Shown: in pieces, positions 33,401 through 48,400 of the stretch
Position numbering within the stretch: position 1 is the first letter of the stretch
Layout: every line of letters starts with the position of its first letter
DNA from: Pipra filicauda
Lineage: Eukaryota > Chordata > Aves > Passeriformes > Pipridae
Reading direction: 5' to 3'
Assembly: GCF_003945595.2 (NCBI RefSeq)
Contig: NW_024104660.1
Location: 62,001-126,000 of the forward strand
Length of the DNA stretch: 64,000 bases
The notes under the pieces: model-generated
What the model saw: the letters and a program-made list of their open reading frames with translations, nothing else
Database searches by the model: none
Told to the model about the DNA's origin: nothing
Program-made: the position numbers and the translations under genes

Positions 33401-36400
33401 TTTGCAAAGGCAAGTTCAAGTTTTGCAGGTATCAGCCTTTATAATGAAGTTAGTGACAACCTTCCAACAATATGTATCTTATGACAGATCTGGCATTTTC
33501 TTTTTTCCAAGGTTTCACATAGGTATCTGTATTATCCTGTCGCCAAGTCTTCGTCTATCACATATATATAACTTTTAAATTACCTTCAGAACTGATGACA
33601 GCCTCCCCATTACTTTTCTTCACACCATGAATCTCTGAAATAACACACTGATTTTTAAACAGAGCTTGGAGTAGTTGGGTGTTTAACAGTAGCATCATTT
33701 TCATACTGCTCTGAATAGGTTTAGATTTCTCCCTGCCTGAATTACACCAATGCAACTGGAAATGGAATAGAGGGCTGGCAGAGTTTTCTGAAAAATTTTA
33801 CTCCAGGTACTTGCAGTGTGACTCTTAAATTCAAAAAGTGAATTGCCAATTGGGTGTTTGACAAGCACCGTTTATCTCTCGTGTATGATGATACATGAGA
33901 CATTACCTAAGAAAAGAGAACTGTAAGTCTGAATGACCTGTGGGACTTGGTCAATGTATACAAGCTGTAGATCTCTTGCTGCAGAAGGAAATTAATCAAA
34001 AACAATAATTTGGATGTGATCTTTTGTATTTTGACAGATTGTGTATTCACACTCTTGAGACAGACTGGTGGCTTTTTTTGTAAATTAGGAGGAAGCAAGC
34101 AGGGTTGCTGGTTTTATTTCTGCTTTTGCAAATGCAATAACTTTTGAAGGATTGCTATCCAGGATCTTATTTTTAAGTCTAATGATGCTTGGATTCACCA
34201 ACTCTTTCCCAGTATTTAATGAACAGAATCTATGAACTATATGGGAATCTATGAATCTATGTGGGAACTGCATGAATAGTAAACCCAAAAACTTCTGATT
34301 CAAAAACCGGTTGGTTTTCTTTTTCCGCTCGTTTAGAATAAGAATAAGAATATACATACATATTGTGTAGTCTGCAGCCTAGAAGTTTACTGTGTAATTC
34401 TGAAATCTGATAATAGTGTATTTCCACATATATAGAGGACATTTGAAAAGACAAGTTGTATCAAGCAGCAAAAAACTGCAGCTACTTTTTTTTTTTTTTG
34501 TGTGTAATGATTTAATGTGGAATATCCTAACAACTCTACTTCAGTAGTATGATATAGTCTATATGTAGTACTCCTACCTATGAGTCACAAGAGCCCATAA
34601 AATTATAATAATTAAAATTCCATATGAAAAAGGAAGTTAAATGTGTTAATTCTGAATCTGTGGGAACTTCATATATTTTACTGAAATAGCAGTTTTAGAG
34701 CACTTTCCTCCTCCACCCCAGCCCCCACTACCTTTCATGGGTCTAACAGTGTTTCACTGGAAAACATTTGCTTTCTCTGTGACCTCGGCTGTATCCTCCC
34801 AGCCAGCCCTGCCCTGGGCACTGGGGTTTTGAGCTCCCATGTCTGTTTTGGGTGTTTGTGATCAACAACTGTAAGGCAAATTTGGACTTTGTGAACTGAA
34901 GGGAAAGACCAGATGGTTTAAACAAGCCTTTAAATGCTGAAGTTTATTCTTATGATGTATACAGATTCAGGACATTAAATATGTTGATAGTCTCATTCCA
35001 AAAAATCCCTTTGCTCATCTGTAAGGATTTGACCAGTATGTCAAGCGCCAAATTTGGAATACACATGTCATGCCTTTTTATACAGCTGCAAATAAAATAT
35101 GCTACATTACACTCTCCAAAATAAAGTCTGAGTAAGGTCTCTCAGCCTTAGCCCTACTTTTCTTTTCCTCCTGCAGTACATGGCTGTAATAACTCATGGG
35201 GTTTATTCAGTCAGCATTTTAAATACTGTGTGTGTCCCCTTCCATCATTCATAATATGAGATGATGAAAAGCACTGTAACTAATTTTATGCAACACAATG
35301 AAATTAAAAGCTTTTGGTATTACAGTACTGCAGGTATAAATCTAACTAAATGTGGTGTTGGAGAGAGATGAACTATATAGGTAAGTGTTAGAATAATTTA
35401 AGGTTATTTGGCATTTTCTAGGGATGTCTCTTCTTGTTTCTTCACAAATACCGTAAGTAATTGTGTGGTTAATAAAGTCTTTAAGTGTCTGAGCTTGCAG
35501 TTTTCTACTGCCTTTATTCATTAGCTAAGAAAAAGTAAAGCTAATGGAAAACAATCCATTTCAGTGAAACTGTAGATTTGCTTACCTATCATAGCAAAAT
35601 GTTAATTTGTGTAATATTTTAGTGTCACATTAACTTATGTCAAGTACAGTGCAACTTATGCACTGATATTAGATTTATATTCTTATATTTCAGTTTTATT
35701 CATTAAATTTGACATGTTTTTTATAATCTGGATATTAACAAAAATGTTGCTTGAGGTCTGAAGGTCTGCTTTGCGCTTATACAGAAACATTTACATGAGT
35801 TAGGATATATATGTAGCTTTTCCCACCTCCCTCATGCATCATCATTTATGTTCTCTGATATTTACTTCTCCCAAATACCAACTTTGCCCCTTAACAGTGT
35901 TGCTATTTCTACTGTTCATAATATGATATATGATATTCTCTCTGTTATTTCTTCCCGCACTTCAAATGAATCTTTACTCATTTTTTAACATTGGAGTTAC
36001 TCTCCTGAGTTAATTTTTGCATGTATCTTTTATTCAGTTTATGCTACATAAGGTTTTTCTGCCACCAAGCAGCATGTGGAAGTCATGAAGAAGACTTATT
36101 CATGAACTGGCTAAGGGCCTTCTCACACTTAGTGTTTCCCAACAGAGGACAAAAAGATTTTCTTTTCTCTTTGTCTCGTTACATTGCCTCTTTCATCTTG
36201 GAACTGCAGTTACTTAAAAGTGTGTGCTCCTATCCAAGTTGCTCTGAATTTTATTGCTCTCACTTTGTATTTACAACTATTTTCCCTCCTCTTAACCAGC
36301 ATTTAGTGTTATCATCAGTTATTGAACTGGAATCATACTTCTTCGAGGTTGTTCAGCATTAAAAGAAAATCTTTTCTCAATTAGCTCTCTGATTTTCCCT

Positions 36401-39400
36401 TCCCAGACTGCCTCCTTCTTTCCCCTGCTTTGTCTGCTATTATTAAGAGCAATCCTGAGATATGGAGCATCAACTCATCTCCCAGCACCTGCTTAGGTGT
36501 GTTTTCTGCCTGTCTGGGAAACCCAAGCGCTGACGTGCCCACAGAGCTTCTGGGCCAGCAACAAGGGCCACGTGGAGGAGTAATATGGGTGCTCTGCACA
36601 CAGCAACAGCTCAGAAACCATTTTCAGGAGCCCTGAAATCTCAGCCTATGCCAGCAAGAAAATACCCTCTGGCTTCTTTACCCATATTTCTATTCTTTAC
36701 CACACATTTCTATTCAGAGCTCCCTAAATTCAGATGAGAATGAAGTTCTGTTTCTTTTATATGTCCAAGATGATCCTTTCTCTTTGGTTTGAATGTTAAA
36801 AGTTTAGAATCAAGGCTGACAGTTCTGGCTAAGCCTTGGCTCCAATGGACAGGCTCAGTACAGTCTTTCTTCCACACTTCTGCACATGCAGGATTTCATT
36901 CTGCTGCTGCTGTTATTGCTGGGGTTGGCTCTGAGCCCTGTGTGCAGCAAGCAGACATTTCTAGCAGACATTGTTTGTCTTCCAGCACTTTCCTTCTATT
37001 GCTCTATCTCAATTTCACCCAACATTTCCCCCTTTCTTATTGCAGGCAAGGAATTCATGTAGTTATGCATCTTTTCAATGAGGAAGCTTTCTGAGCAATC
37101 CCTTCTCTGCAACAGAAAACTTTAAAAACTTTCCTGATATTAAATGCTTGGTCAAGTGCAGAGTTATCTCTCTTCAGCTGTGCAAATAAAAAACCCCTAT
37201 TTTTTGAGTAGAGAGTGCATAGAAATTTCTTTTTAGTTTATTTGTTATTTCAGGGCATGATGGATGCAAAACAAAAGAAATCTCATTTTACTGAGAGAAT
37301 GTATTTTACTTGCAGTTATCATTTTAAGTCAGTGTTCTGAAAAATAACGTATTTTAAGATGCAAAATCATTGAGTGAGAACTCCAGGAAAAGCAGGATAA
37401 AGCAACTTGACAGAAAGTTGCATCCTACTCTTCACCTTTATTTTGTGTTTCTGATTTTATTTTTATGCATGGGACATATATTTCTTTTAGACATTTTTCA
37501 GTTAATAAATAAAACTTGCAAAGTGCTGCTAGAAGTTGGTTTCCTTCCCACTACTTTGAAAGGGTGTCCTCTAGTCAGCTTCTAGAAAGACTCTCTAGAC
37601 ATCATCACGTTTCTTAGTTAGCTTTGACACTCTGACCTGAACAATCAGGGTAATTCTTAGTATGTCATCACTATCAGTTCTATGACTTTATAGGAATATA
37701 GGAATATATGCAACTGAACTGCATTAATTGCTTACATTAATGAGCTCTCTCAGACTGCTAGGCTTTCTATTATATGCATTATTCTACTTGTTTTCAGAAA
37801 AGGAGCAGCATAGTTTTCACACTAGTGCTGTTATCTCAGTTCTAAACCGAATTGTACAAGTTGAATTTTGATGGCTTTTGTAAAACAGATACCACAAGTT
37901 AGTTTTGGGGAAAGGGCTACATCTGGCATTTCCTGAAAAGCAGAGTCTAAAACGAACCTAAAGTGTTAGATCAGATACTTGAGCATTAGAAAGAAAACAT
38001 TGTTCAAGCTAATATAATTTCGCTGTTTGCTGTGTTTCACCTGACTGTATTTCTCATATCACAACCCATTTTAGGACTGTCAGTAGTATGTGTTGTCTAG
38101 AATAGATGAACAAATCTGTTCTTACAACATTGTTAGGATCAGCCAAAGACACCTGGCAGTATATTATTTCCTTGTGCTTTTACAGGGAAGAGACAGGACT
38201 CATGACCAAGGTCAGAAGAGAGAAAATAGAGTGTGTAGTGCTTATTTGGGACCTACTGGGGAGCAATAAGTGAATCCAGTGCAGTACTCTGCCTGTTGGC
38301 TCCTTTTAAGGAAAGCTGAACTTTCAGTACCCAAAGTCACTAGTGTTGAAAATTGTGATACAGGAGATACAACATTATCTTTTACTTTCACAGTTGTGAG
38401 TTTACCTTCGAGTGCCAATGATGTTATTTTGGGGCCATGACCCAGCCAAAAGTAAGAATGACTTTATCAGCACATCAGCACTGCTGGAGACGCCTGACTA
38501 CCCGAGTTTCTGATGCTGAGTTTGATGTTGAATAACAACATTGTTCTGTAAGAGCTATTTCCTTGAGGCTTAGTTAAAGAAGTGTTTGGGACATGGTGGT
38601 TTCTATATTAGCATTTTTGTAGTGAATACTCATCATTGTAACTTGTGCAATTTATTGCTGCAGTTGACTTTTCCTTCTGCAATTCACTGTAGAATGAGTC
38701 AGAAGAAGAATTAAGCATGTAAAGATAAAAAAAATCAATTTAAAAATATTTATATGCATAAATACTGCCATCCCATTCATCACTGATATGCTCTGAATAC
38801 AGCAGGACCAAGTATGACCTCTTTTATCTCTAAATATGTTTCATTAATCAGTTTGAAGACACTTTATAACATCTCCATTTTATCTGGCCCCTGCTAATTT
38901 ATTTCCTAGATCTGGATAATGGGCTGCCTGAGGTGGGTTCTCTCTGTAGAGGAACTTCATCGCTACAGGGTAATAAGATCCTTGTCCAAGGCCTTATCAA
39001 CAGAAGATTCATAGATGACCTTAATAATTGTGCCAGTGCATCCAAGAAAACAGAACTACTGAAGTCTATGTACCCTTTTCAGGCATCAAGACAAAATAAT
39101 AAAAGTTTAGAGCTAAATATTTGCTGGCTATAAAGCCACGGCTTCGGAGTTTTGAAGTCAAAAGTGTTAGGATTTAGACTTTTCATACAGACAAGTTAAC
39201 TTGATGTTTGGTGCTTACATATCTTTTTCTAAGGCCCAAGTCCCCCAGGATACTGTCACTCCAAATGAAGTCAGTCACCTGTACATCAGTGCCTTGACTG
39301 CTTTCTCAGGTTTGTGTCAGATGTATAAAATAAATTCAAACTCCTGTTATGTGTTTTGGTTCTCTGGCAGGCTGACCCCTGTGTATCCTTGAGACTTGCA

Positions 39401-42400
39401 AAGACCTGAAGTAAAGTGTGTGTTCTGCAAGGTAAGAACATCGCCAACAAATTGCATATTTTTTAGCTCATGAATTATATTTTGATTGAAATATGTAGTG
39501 TGAAATCTATACTTTAGTAGCACGTAGCTTTTTCCAGTAGGCAAATAATGAGGGCATGTGGGACCTCTGTGGTTTTACATGGATAACAAAAGACCAAAAA
39601 AACCCCAAACCCTAAGCTTGTCAGTCAATGGAATTCATACACAAAGATTGGAATCACAAGCTGATATTTCAATTTGTACCATGAAGTACTTTAACATTCA
39701 TGCACTATATACATTGAAGTGTTTGTGGGTGGTCCTGGGTTATTTTGTTTTATGTGAAGATGATGAGAACAAAGTGTGACTAAAGCAAATCCGTGGCATT
39801 GCTCATAACATTCCAGGCTAGTCAGTGAGGCTGTTGTTGAAACTTTGAAATAACAAGGAATTACCCTCCAGAAGTACCTGATCAGTGGATGGAGACCAGT
39901 TCTAAGTCTAAGCTCATAATTTTTTTTTTTGTGTTCCTGGAGTATCTTGAGCTTAGAGCAAGATCTGAACTCCTTGTTTATAGCCCAGTTCATATTAGTT
40001 TATTTTCAGCAATAAGTTTTTTTCTTCTGATTAGACCTTGAGACTCACTGAATAATTCAACCTGATAACCCTGCTCATGATGCTCCTTTCACTCCTGGGT
40101 GAATGAAGCCTGTGGGACCAGAAAGGATATCTTTTTTAACAAACAATATTAATGAAATCTGAAAGGTACATTCAAGCACTAAGGTGGCACTTTATTTTTT
40201 TTTTCTCTAATAAAATATGGCTTTAATTCAGAAGCAATGGCTGTTTTTGAATGACTAAAGATTACAGCTTGCTAAAAAAAGAGTCTTGTTTGATAGTCAA
40301 TGGAAATGAAGGATTCTCATTTTAGTCTGGTCTGGAAAACATTGTACAAATGAAAATTCAGCAGTTTGCCAATGTACCTTACTTACACAGCACCTGTGAC
40401 TTTGTTTATATGTCTTCCTGTAGCTTTCATTTAGCTGAGGAAACTCCTCTGTCCTCATGTGTTTTACAGACCAAGAGGTGTCCACTAACTCCTGTTGGAC
40501 AGATTTCTGCTTTAGCTGAAAGGTTTTCTAAAAAGCAAAAGCATTTCTTTTTTTGGCAAAACTGGGACACAAGCAAAAGGGTTCATGAAGGTAGAAGTAG
40601 AACTAAAAAAACCTCAATCCATTATTCTAATTTTAGACGATTATGATGCTCTCCTACTGGATGGTGTATGAAGCCCTCATGATTGATTTCTACATGGAAA
40701 TGGGCCTTCATTTAGTTCAGTGAAAGTCAGCAAAATGGTATCAAAAAGAACACTGAGCAAGATGAATCAACTGCGATCAACAAGTGTTTGAGGAATTCAA
40801 ACAAAATTTTACAACAAAAGATAATTAATTATGACTTAATCAGAAACCACCTAGGTAGTTGAATGTGCATATATGGCACACAATGATTCTGCGAGTGTTC
40901 ACTGAAATTCCCCTCTCAGTTACTTGAATTTTGTACCAATTACATGTAAGAACTTTAAGACTACTTCTCTAGATGATTTGTGCAGGATTTTCAGGCAACA
41001 ATTATACTGACGCCCCTAAAAGAAATGTTTCAGATCTCTTACTGTTCCCTGAATAAGAAAGTTGCTTTTGTTTTTGAAAACATTTGTCTGACAGGTTTGT
41101 AGGTGTACAGGTAACATACATTGTACACAAGGACTGTTTTTATCTTAGACCTTGAAAAATAGTGTATGCTGATTCTGGAGTAATTTATTTCATCCGGAGT
41201 CTGATACATCTTTAAAGTTTAATTTTCCTCTTTCAAGTGAGCTTTGGAGAAACATGTAACTGCAGTTGCCTCAATACTTCACTAAGCATCAGATTGAAAA
41301 GAGAAGGAACACAGATCTAAGAACACTAAACTAATGTTTGACACTTACAATAGATGTATGTAAAATCTAAAGAATGTGCAGCAAAAGACCACTATCACAC
41401 TAAAGCAGGAACATAAAAATATACAAGTCTATCTGAGTTGTCTTGATAACTGAGCTTGAGGAATGTGCTTTGTGTCATGACCACTGACAGCTTTAACTAG
41501 ACAGGAAAACGCAAGCACCTTTTCTCTGATAACAGTTGGTGCATTGATAGTCTTTACTGACCTTATCTGAAGAATAATAAATGCTTCAGTTCCTCAGTTT
41601 GTCCTTATTACTTATTTTGGTTGATTTTTTATTTCCTTTGCCTTTTTAGTGTCAGATTCCTCAGATAATCAAGAAAAAAACCCCAACCTTTCGACCTGCA
41701 CTAAAGGGTTGACTGAGAAAACTGGCAGCAAGATGCCTTCTAAGTGCTCTTGGTTTAACATAAGGATTAAGAAAGGCCAGACATTTTATAAGGCCTTGTG
41801 AAGTGGTGACTGTGTTAGTACCAAAGTTAAAGGGATGCAGAGGAGTTACCTCTATCAGGGTGATACCCCACTGTGCAAAATAAACTGATATGTACAAGTT
41901 CCAGGGTTATAAAACTGGAAAGGTGAATATTCTTCCTTAATACCCACCTCTAGCACACAGCCTGGGTGCTTCCCAGGCAGAATACACTGTTTTGTGCAGT
42001 TACAAGCAGTAGAAGTGTTATATAGGAAACAAACTTTCTAGAAATCCCAAGATAACATGGGAAATATAATGAACTAAATAAATGTGAATGTTTGTCCTAC
42101 ATATAGCACCTTCAAGTTGGTTGGACTGTTCAATTATTGATCAGGAAGAAAATACCACCAAAATGCAAGACCAAAAGCCTTTTGCTTTCTCTAGTCCTAA
42201 TGTGTTGAGGCTTTTAGGTCAAATTCCAAAGGACACTGTGACAATCATGCTGTCTTCAAGAAAGCCAAACACTTCCTGGTAATTTCACTACCTTTACTGC
42301 ATATAAAATAGTTAGGGACTGGATATTCTCTGCAGTAAGTACTTCTGATTTTTATTTTTTAAAACATTGATCTTCTCCAGCAAATAAACTAAAATAATTT

Positions 42401-45400
42401 CATGTAATTTTAAAAATGCTACTTATTATTTAACATGGTCCCTTGAATCAATTGCATAAAAGGCCACAACATAAACCAAATACAAATATTAAAACACATC
42501 ATAGCATCGTGTGTTAGCCTAATTCAGTTTCTTTGTTTACAAAATAAACATCAATATAAATATTTAATACAGTATCTGCAGTAAGAAAAAGGACAAACTG
42601 TTATTACTATGAGAATGCTGAGCATAGTGGAAACTGTCTTTTAAATTACAACTTTCTCTTAGCTTGAGCTGGAGCCTTTTCTCATAAACGAAAAAGTCAT
42701 AGTGCATTAATGGCAAATATCCATCAAGAAATAAGTCTAAAAGCAACTCAGAGAAGTATATTGCTCTGAGAAAGATGGCTTTGCATTTGTGCCATGTTTA
42801 TTATAAGCTCAATACCAATATCTTGCAAATAACAGTAAATATTTAACCTAAGGAATATTTCATACGATTGCAATAAATGTTTAATACAATGTAACTTTGT
42901 GGTACTTCAAAAGCATATTGCTACAAATATTTATCTAGAATTTTAATTAAATACATGTATAATCCATGAAATAAACTACCTCAGCTTTGATTCAGCAAGC
43001 TGCTCTGCAGAAATGCAGAGGTATGTCCTCGTGCAGCTGTTTTCTGTGTCAGAGCCTAAGATTGTGTGTTTGCACTCCCAACCCTTGCCCTGATTGCAGA
43101 ATCATCAGTGTCGGGACTATCCCTCTTTTCTAACTAGTCATACACAAATTCACTTAGCAAAACAGAGTCTGAGGTACCCAGTGATCTACAGACTTAGGAT
43201 TTTAACCTTTGCCTAGCAATCCTCAGAGTTAGATGATAACTCATGCTTCCACAGCCAACCAAAATGGAATCATAATTGCTTTAGCCTCAGGAGATGTCCT
43301 CCTGGATGGCTTCCAGTGTGCTGAATATCCAGCCTTCCTTTCCAAGGCATCACTACTTGTGAAAGAAAATAATCATCCTTTCTTCTGCTGGTACAGGGGT
43401 AAATTTAATTCTGTTCCTGTAACTGGAAAGAATAGAGGGTACATTGGATCCAGAGAAGAGCAACTCCAAATGCTGGTAGGCCACTGTGGGGAGGAGTTTC
43501 TGGCTGAAAATCAGTCTATGGCTTTGCCTGTAACATATAGGAAGAGCAAGTAGTCTCTTGTTGTCTCCAGTAACATAAAATTTCTGACTGTCTTGTCCAC
43601 CTCTTTAGTACATCCTTGCATCCTAAGGTCCCCTAAGCTCACCTGTTTTCCTCAGGTTGCATAAGTTCTTAGAAGTCATCAGTCAGCCTTATACTTACTC
43701 ATTTTGTCTGAAATGTCATTGTCTTTAAAAACTCAAACAATGGATTATTTTTCCCCAGTTAGATTTTTTTTTGGGACTCTAAAACACTTCTAAAAACTTC
43801 TGAAATACTTTCTAGTAGTTAACTGTTGCTGCCTGTCTGGAGTGAGATGCTGGTAGGGCACCACTCTATGTCACATGGATCAGTGCAGCTTCTTTAAAAG
43901 TAATTTTTATTTGCTAGTTAAACCAGTCTGTACCGGAACATCAGGACAATATGAAAACAATTTTGACAATTGTTGCTTTAATGCTGTAGTGGAAATGGAA
44001 CCTGTATTTCTGGAAATAGTATGTTAACAAGGCAATTAATATTTCCTTCTTTTTGTAAGTCATAGTGCCATAGTCTGTGATCTCTTTGACCTACATTGGA
44101 ATGATTTCCACCATAAAAAGAATGGTTGTCTGGGAGATGGGAAATGAAGAAAAATTAATCATGGAAGAAATTATCTGCAGTTTGAGTCTATTTGCCACTT
44201 TCTCTCTTGGAATCCGTAACTTCATTTCCTGATTCTGTTTTCATGGAACTGGTTATAAAAACAAGTATGGAAGCAGAATATTGGTGTTTTACGTTTTCAT
44301 AAAATATAACTAAACCCATTTTCTTTAAGTCCCCTCTCTCTTATACTAGCGTTTGCAAAACTTTATTACTCCTTTTGCTCTTTTTAATGCTGAGGAGAAA
44401 AGATACTATGATTGAACAGCTAAAAATGTGTTTCATTTGACACGTCTGGTAGTGCTGTGGCTCTGTGATTTTTTTCCACTAAATTGCTGCTAGTCAGAGT
44501 AAGAAATAGGCCCTCACATGAAATAGAATTGGCATATATAGTAGTAAGATCTTTCTGATGCCACAACTATGCTGCAGAAGATTAGTAAAACTGGGCAAAA
44601 GTTATGATGCAAATAGTAAAGATTGATGGAGCATCTTATTTTGCTGGATTCCTCATATAATATAGGAAATGATTGTTATCTAACCAGAGACAGTCAGGAC
44701 TGAGTCATGTAATTAATGTATTTGAATGCCTGTAGAAGATCACAAGTTGAGTAATCCTGCTCAGCCACCCCAAGAAACTGCTTGGCCATTGGCACCACAG
44801 AAATATCGTGCCAGGGACCATTAGTAACAACAATGCCCCAGATCCTGTAAGCAGTGATCATCTGAGCAATTCTCTAGTGACCTCACATAAGTGTCGCAAG
44901 GAGAGAAGAAAGGGTTTCCTTACAGTTTTGTGAAGCTGCAGCTTTGCACTGATTTCAGTGGGGTTTGAATAACCCTTCAGAACTGCACATGTGGGAAGTG
45001 TGGATTACATTACTCAGGTTCCTGCTTGCTATCCTTTATAATCCACACTGAAAGATACCTACCCCTCAAAGTTCCCTTCGAACTGATGACTAATTTCAAG
45101 CACACCATCCTTAAAGGACCATCCTCTATAATTGCTTTTCAATCTGCACCATTTATTAGTTGCCCATTCAAAAAATCATCAGCAAATACATGCTACAAGT
45201 AAAGGCATTTCTGAAGCCATATTTTGATGGTGCTGAATGGGGAGCCCTTAAAAAACCACCTCCCTGTTGCTGTGTGATGTGCTTAGAAAAGAATTGAGTA
45301 TTAAGACAGACAGAGGGACACTGTGTGCATAGAAAAGGTTTGGATCACAGCTTGATAAATTTGAATGCTTCTCAGTTTGAAGAACTCTAAAAAAATACTG

Positions 45401-48400
45401 TTGCTGTAGTTTGGGCCATTAGTTATTCCATGCTGGGCTCTGTATTCTTTGTGTGTGGAATACTTTGATACAGACGTTCCTTTAATTTCAACTGTGCACT
45501 GTTTGTCATAACAGCATGGGATGTTATGAAAGTTAAAAATGACACTGTCAGATTAATCATTTTAAAAAGGATCCTTTTACTCATTGTATAAAAGGATAAC
45601 CTTTGACAATGCACACATGAAGGCAACTAAATGGCTTTTTAGAAGACAAAATTGGTTTAGATTTTTTGAGATGACCCAGTGATCTGTTGTTGTTTGTATC
45701 TTGTAGTCTAGTATTTCTAAATACTAAACTAAAAGTCTGTCCCTCAGCAGACTTTGTGTCCTCCAGCCCAACTTGGTTATTGCAGTGGCAAGTTACCATA
45801 GATTTACCTGCATATCCACCCCTTCCTAGTCCACCCTTCAGAGTGGATCTATGCTTTCTCTCTGTTTCTTATGAGTTAGCCTGGCATTTTCCAAATTACA
45901 GTGCATTCTGAAAAGGCATGAAAGCAAATCATCATTATGCCTGCTGTATCACGCCAATGCTAATTGCAGTTTAAAGGGAATGAGATTCATTTTTCTGAAA
46001 TTATGAGGGGCACATTTATAAGGAAAATATTTTCTCTAAATAATTATGTGAGTGGCCTATGTCCATTCAACCTACGAGAAGTAGGGAATTTGGCTTTGCT
46101 TTCTTGTGCTTCTGTTTAGATAGGTGGCAACCTAACAGATACAGGGAAAGTGTTTACAAAACAAGAATATTTTGTTCTATATCTGCACATACAGTTTCCA
46201 TCCAGACTGATTTCTGGAAAAGCCGGCTTTATCTGAGCAATATTCAGAAATCTGGGGAGAGCTCTGTGCTACATCCATGGTACAGGCTTGAGGAAAGTCT
46301 CCATGGAGCATTCCAAAGAGAAGATAAATGTGGACAATTTGTTTTGAACCTCATCTCAAGGTCAGTACCCATTTTCAAAATGTCATCAAGTCTTCCTGTA
46401 AAGAGCAAAGGTGCAACTGGTTAGAGGCAGTCACTGTTTAACTGCTCGTGTCTCTGCTGTTTACAGACCCACACGTACATGTGAAATGCTAAGCCTGTGA
46501 TTCACATATAGGAATTCAACCTCGCATTTTTCCTCTCCTCCTATCCAGAGGTCTGTCTCATTTATTTTAGAGCACCAGGAGGAAAGTCCTGGAACCTTCC
46601 ACCCAAAGCGACAGGACTCTGTGAAAGAGCCGATGGAACTGCTCTGCAGCTGTGTCTGTGCCACATTTGCTGGCAGAACCCCAGCAAGGCAGTACAGACC
46701 CCACCAGCTGGCTGGGACTGTGATTTCTCCCCTATCGTGTGACCTCACATCCTAAAGATGTGCCTGACAATGGGGTAGGTCATTGTGCTGACACAGGCAC
46801 CAGGAAAGGAGATGCTTAAAGGACCCGCAAAAGAGGCAACAGCTGTAGATAAACACATAGGCAGGCTTAATGTCAACAGGAACTACTGATGGCCAAGCAC
46901 TTCTGAAAATTTGGTACACTGCAGTAAGATGGTGCCAGACTCTCTGGAAAAATCAGGACTCCATTGTGAGGGCAGAGCACTTCTGAAAATGCAGCCTGCA
47001 GAACTGGTGCAGATGGTCTGGCCCCCTCTCAACAGGCACAGATCACAATATCAAGGGCAGCAAGTGGGATTGGGCTCGTGGGTTGTAGAGGACAAGAGGC
47101 AGACATGAGCTGGCAAGGCAGAGGCTGTCAGGTGCAGCAGCTGTCCCAACAGGCACGTTTGCCATGACAGGATGCCATGTCTCTCTCTGATCCAAGTGCT
47201 GAACTCTAATTGTATTTGCAATGTGCTGATTACCATGGTCAATCTTGTATTTTTATTCAAGAGTTCTGTGCTTCTGTTGTTTGAAATTGTGCCAGCTGCT
47301 GGCTCAGAAGGTGAACTAAAAACTCAGAATAAACCACAGCCACTTGAGATTATTAGAAATTCCCAAAGAGGGAACTCAACTGTAATCTTGAATCTCTTAT
47401 TCACAAAGAAACAATCTAATTGATCCCAAAATTCCCTAGGTTAGTGAAGACATATTTTTCCCCTCCATTTTTTCTTTTGACACAATTTATTGATTGCCTT
47501 TTTCTACCCCCTGCATGAATCCTTGGAGGAAGGCTGTAGTATTTCAAATCCAATAAATGCAAACCTGAACACTCTTTGGGGGAAAAAAAAATGGTTACGC
47601 TTATGATGTGGTACAAATATTGTCACTCAAGTAACCTTAACTCTGAACCTAACTGGGAAATGGAAACAAAAATTGGGTCATTTCAGCTTCCTGCTTACTC
47701 AAGAGTAAATCACTCCAGCAGGTAGGGAGAACATAGGTGGAAGAGAGATCAGTATCTTATCCCAAATGTTTGCAAATATGGATGCAGGTGAGCTAGTGGA
47801 ATGAGGCCATTGGGCACCGTAGATATCCTTTCAAAAGCACAGTCTAGGAAACTAGTTTCAATAGTAAAGGCAACCAATATTGTTTATTACTGCTATAGAA
47901 AAACATGCAAGTGCATTGCGTTACCACAGAATTTAATAGAGCCCTCATGCAATCACAGGACAAGGGGTGACTAAAAGCTCGTAGGAACAATGAGGCTGGA
48001 GGGGTTTCACAGCACATTGCCCACATTACCCAATCCACATTCACTGTGGAGAGCACATCCCGACCTCGCTTCCAACTCTCTAACAGGGAAAACACATCCC
48101 CACACCTGAACCTTAATACCAGTGACCCAACAGGTTCTGTGGTTTTGGCTAAATCACATGGATTCCAAGTAGTCTTATAACACAGAAAGAGTATTTTGCA
48201 ATAATTTAATGTAAAAGAATTTGAGTTCAGAACAGACACCAAAAGGCTTGAAGTGATGGGATTTGAAAGAGAAGATTGGCACAAATTAAGTTGAGGGTCT
48301 CCATTAAGAGGGTATACCCTGATCTACTCTATATTCAACTCGTAAAAAGAAAGAAACTTTGAAGATTCAAAAAGTGACAAATTTCAAGGGCTCTCACTTT

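Noticed and set aside
36021..36362. 113-codon plus-strand frame
   Set aside because: Low-complexity hydrophobic/aromatic composition from T-rich DNA and no domain.
43233..43553. 106-codon plus-strand frame
   Set aside because: No recognisable domain or conserved motif; no promoter or splice evidence.
46059..46424. 121-codon plus-strand frame
   Set aside because: No recognisable domain, signal peptide or splice context; length is within chance expectation.
46895..46995. Repeated word gcacttctgaaaat about 80 bp apart
   Set aside because: Only 14 bases are shared and the surrounding sequence does not align, so it is probably chance or a trivial duplication.
47844..48284. 146-codon minus-strand frame, possibly a solo LTR or gene
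   Set aside because: No domain and no TG...CA termini or target duplication that I could find. AATAAA on the minus strand at its left end is not enough to call an LTR.
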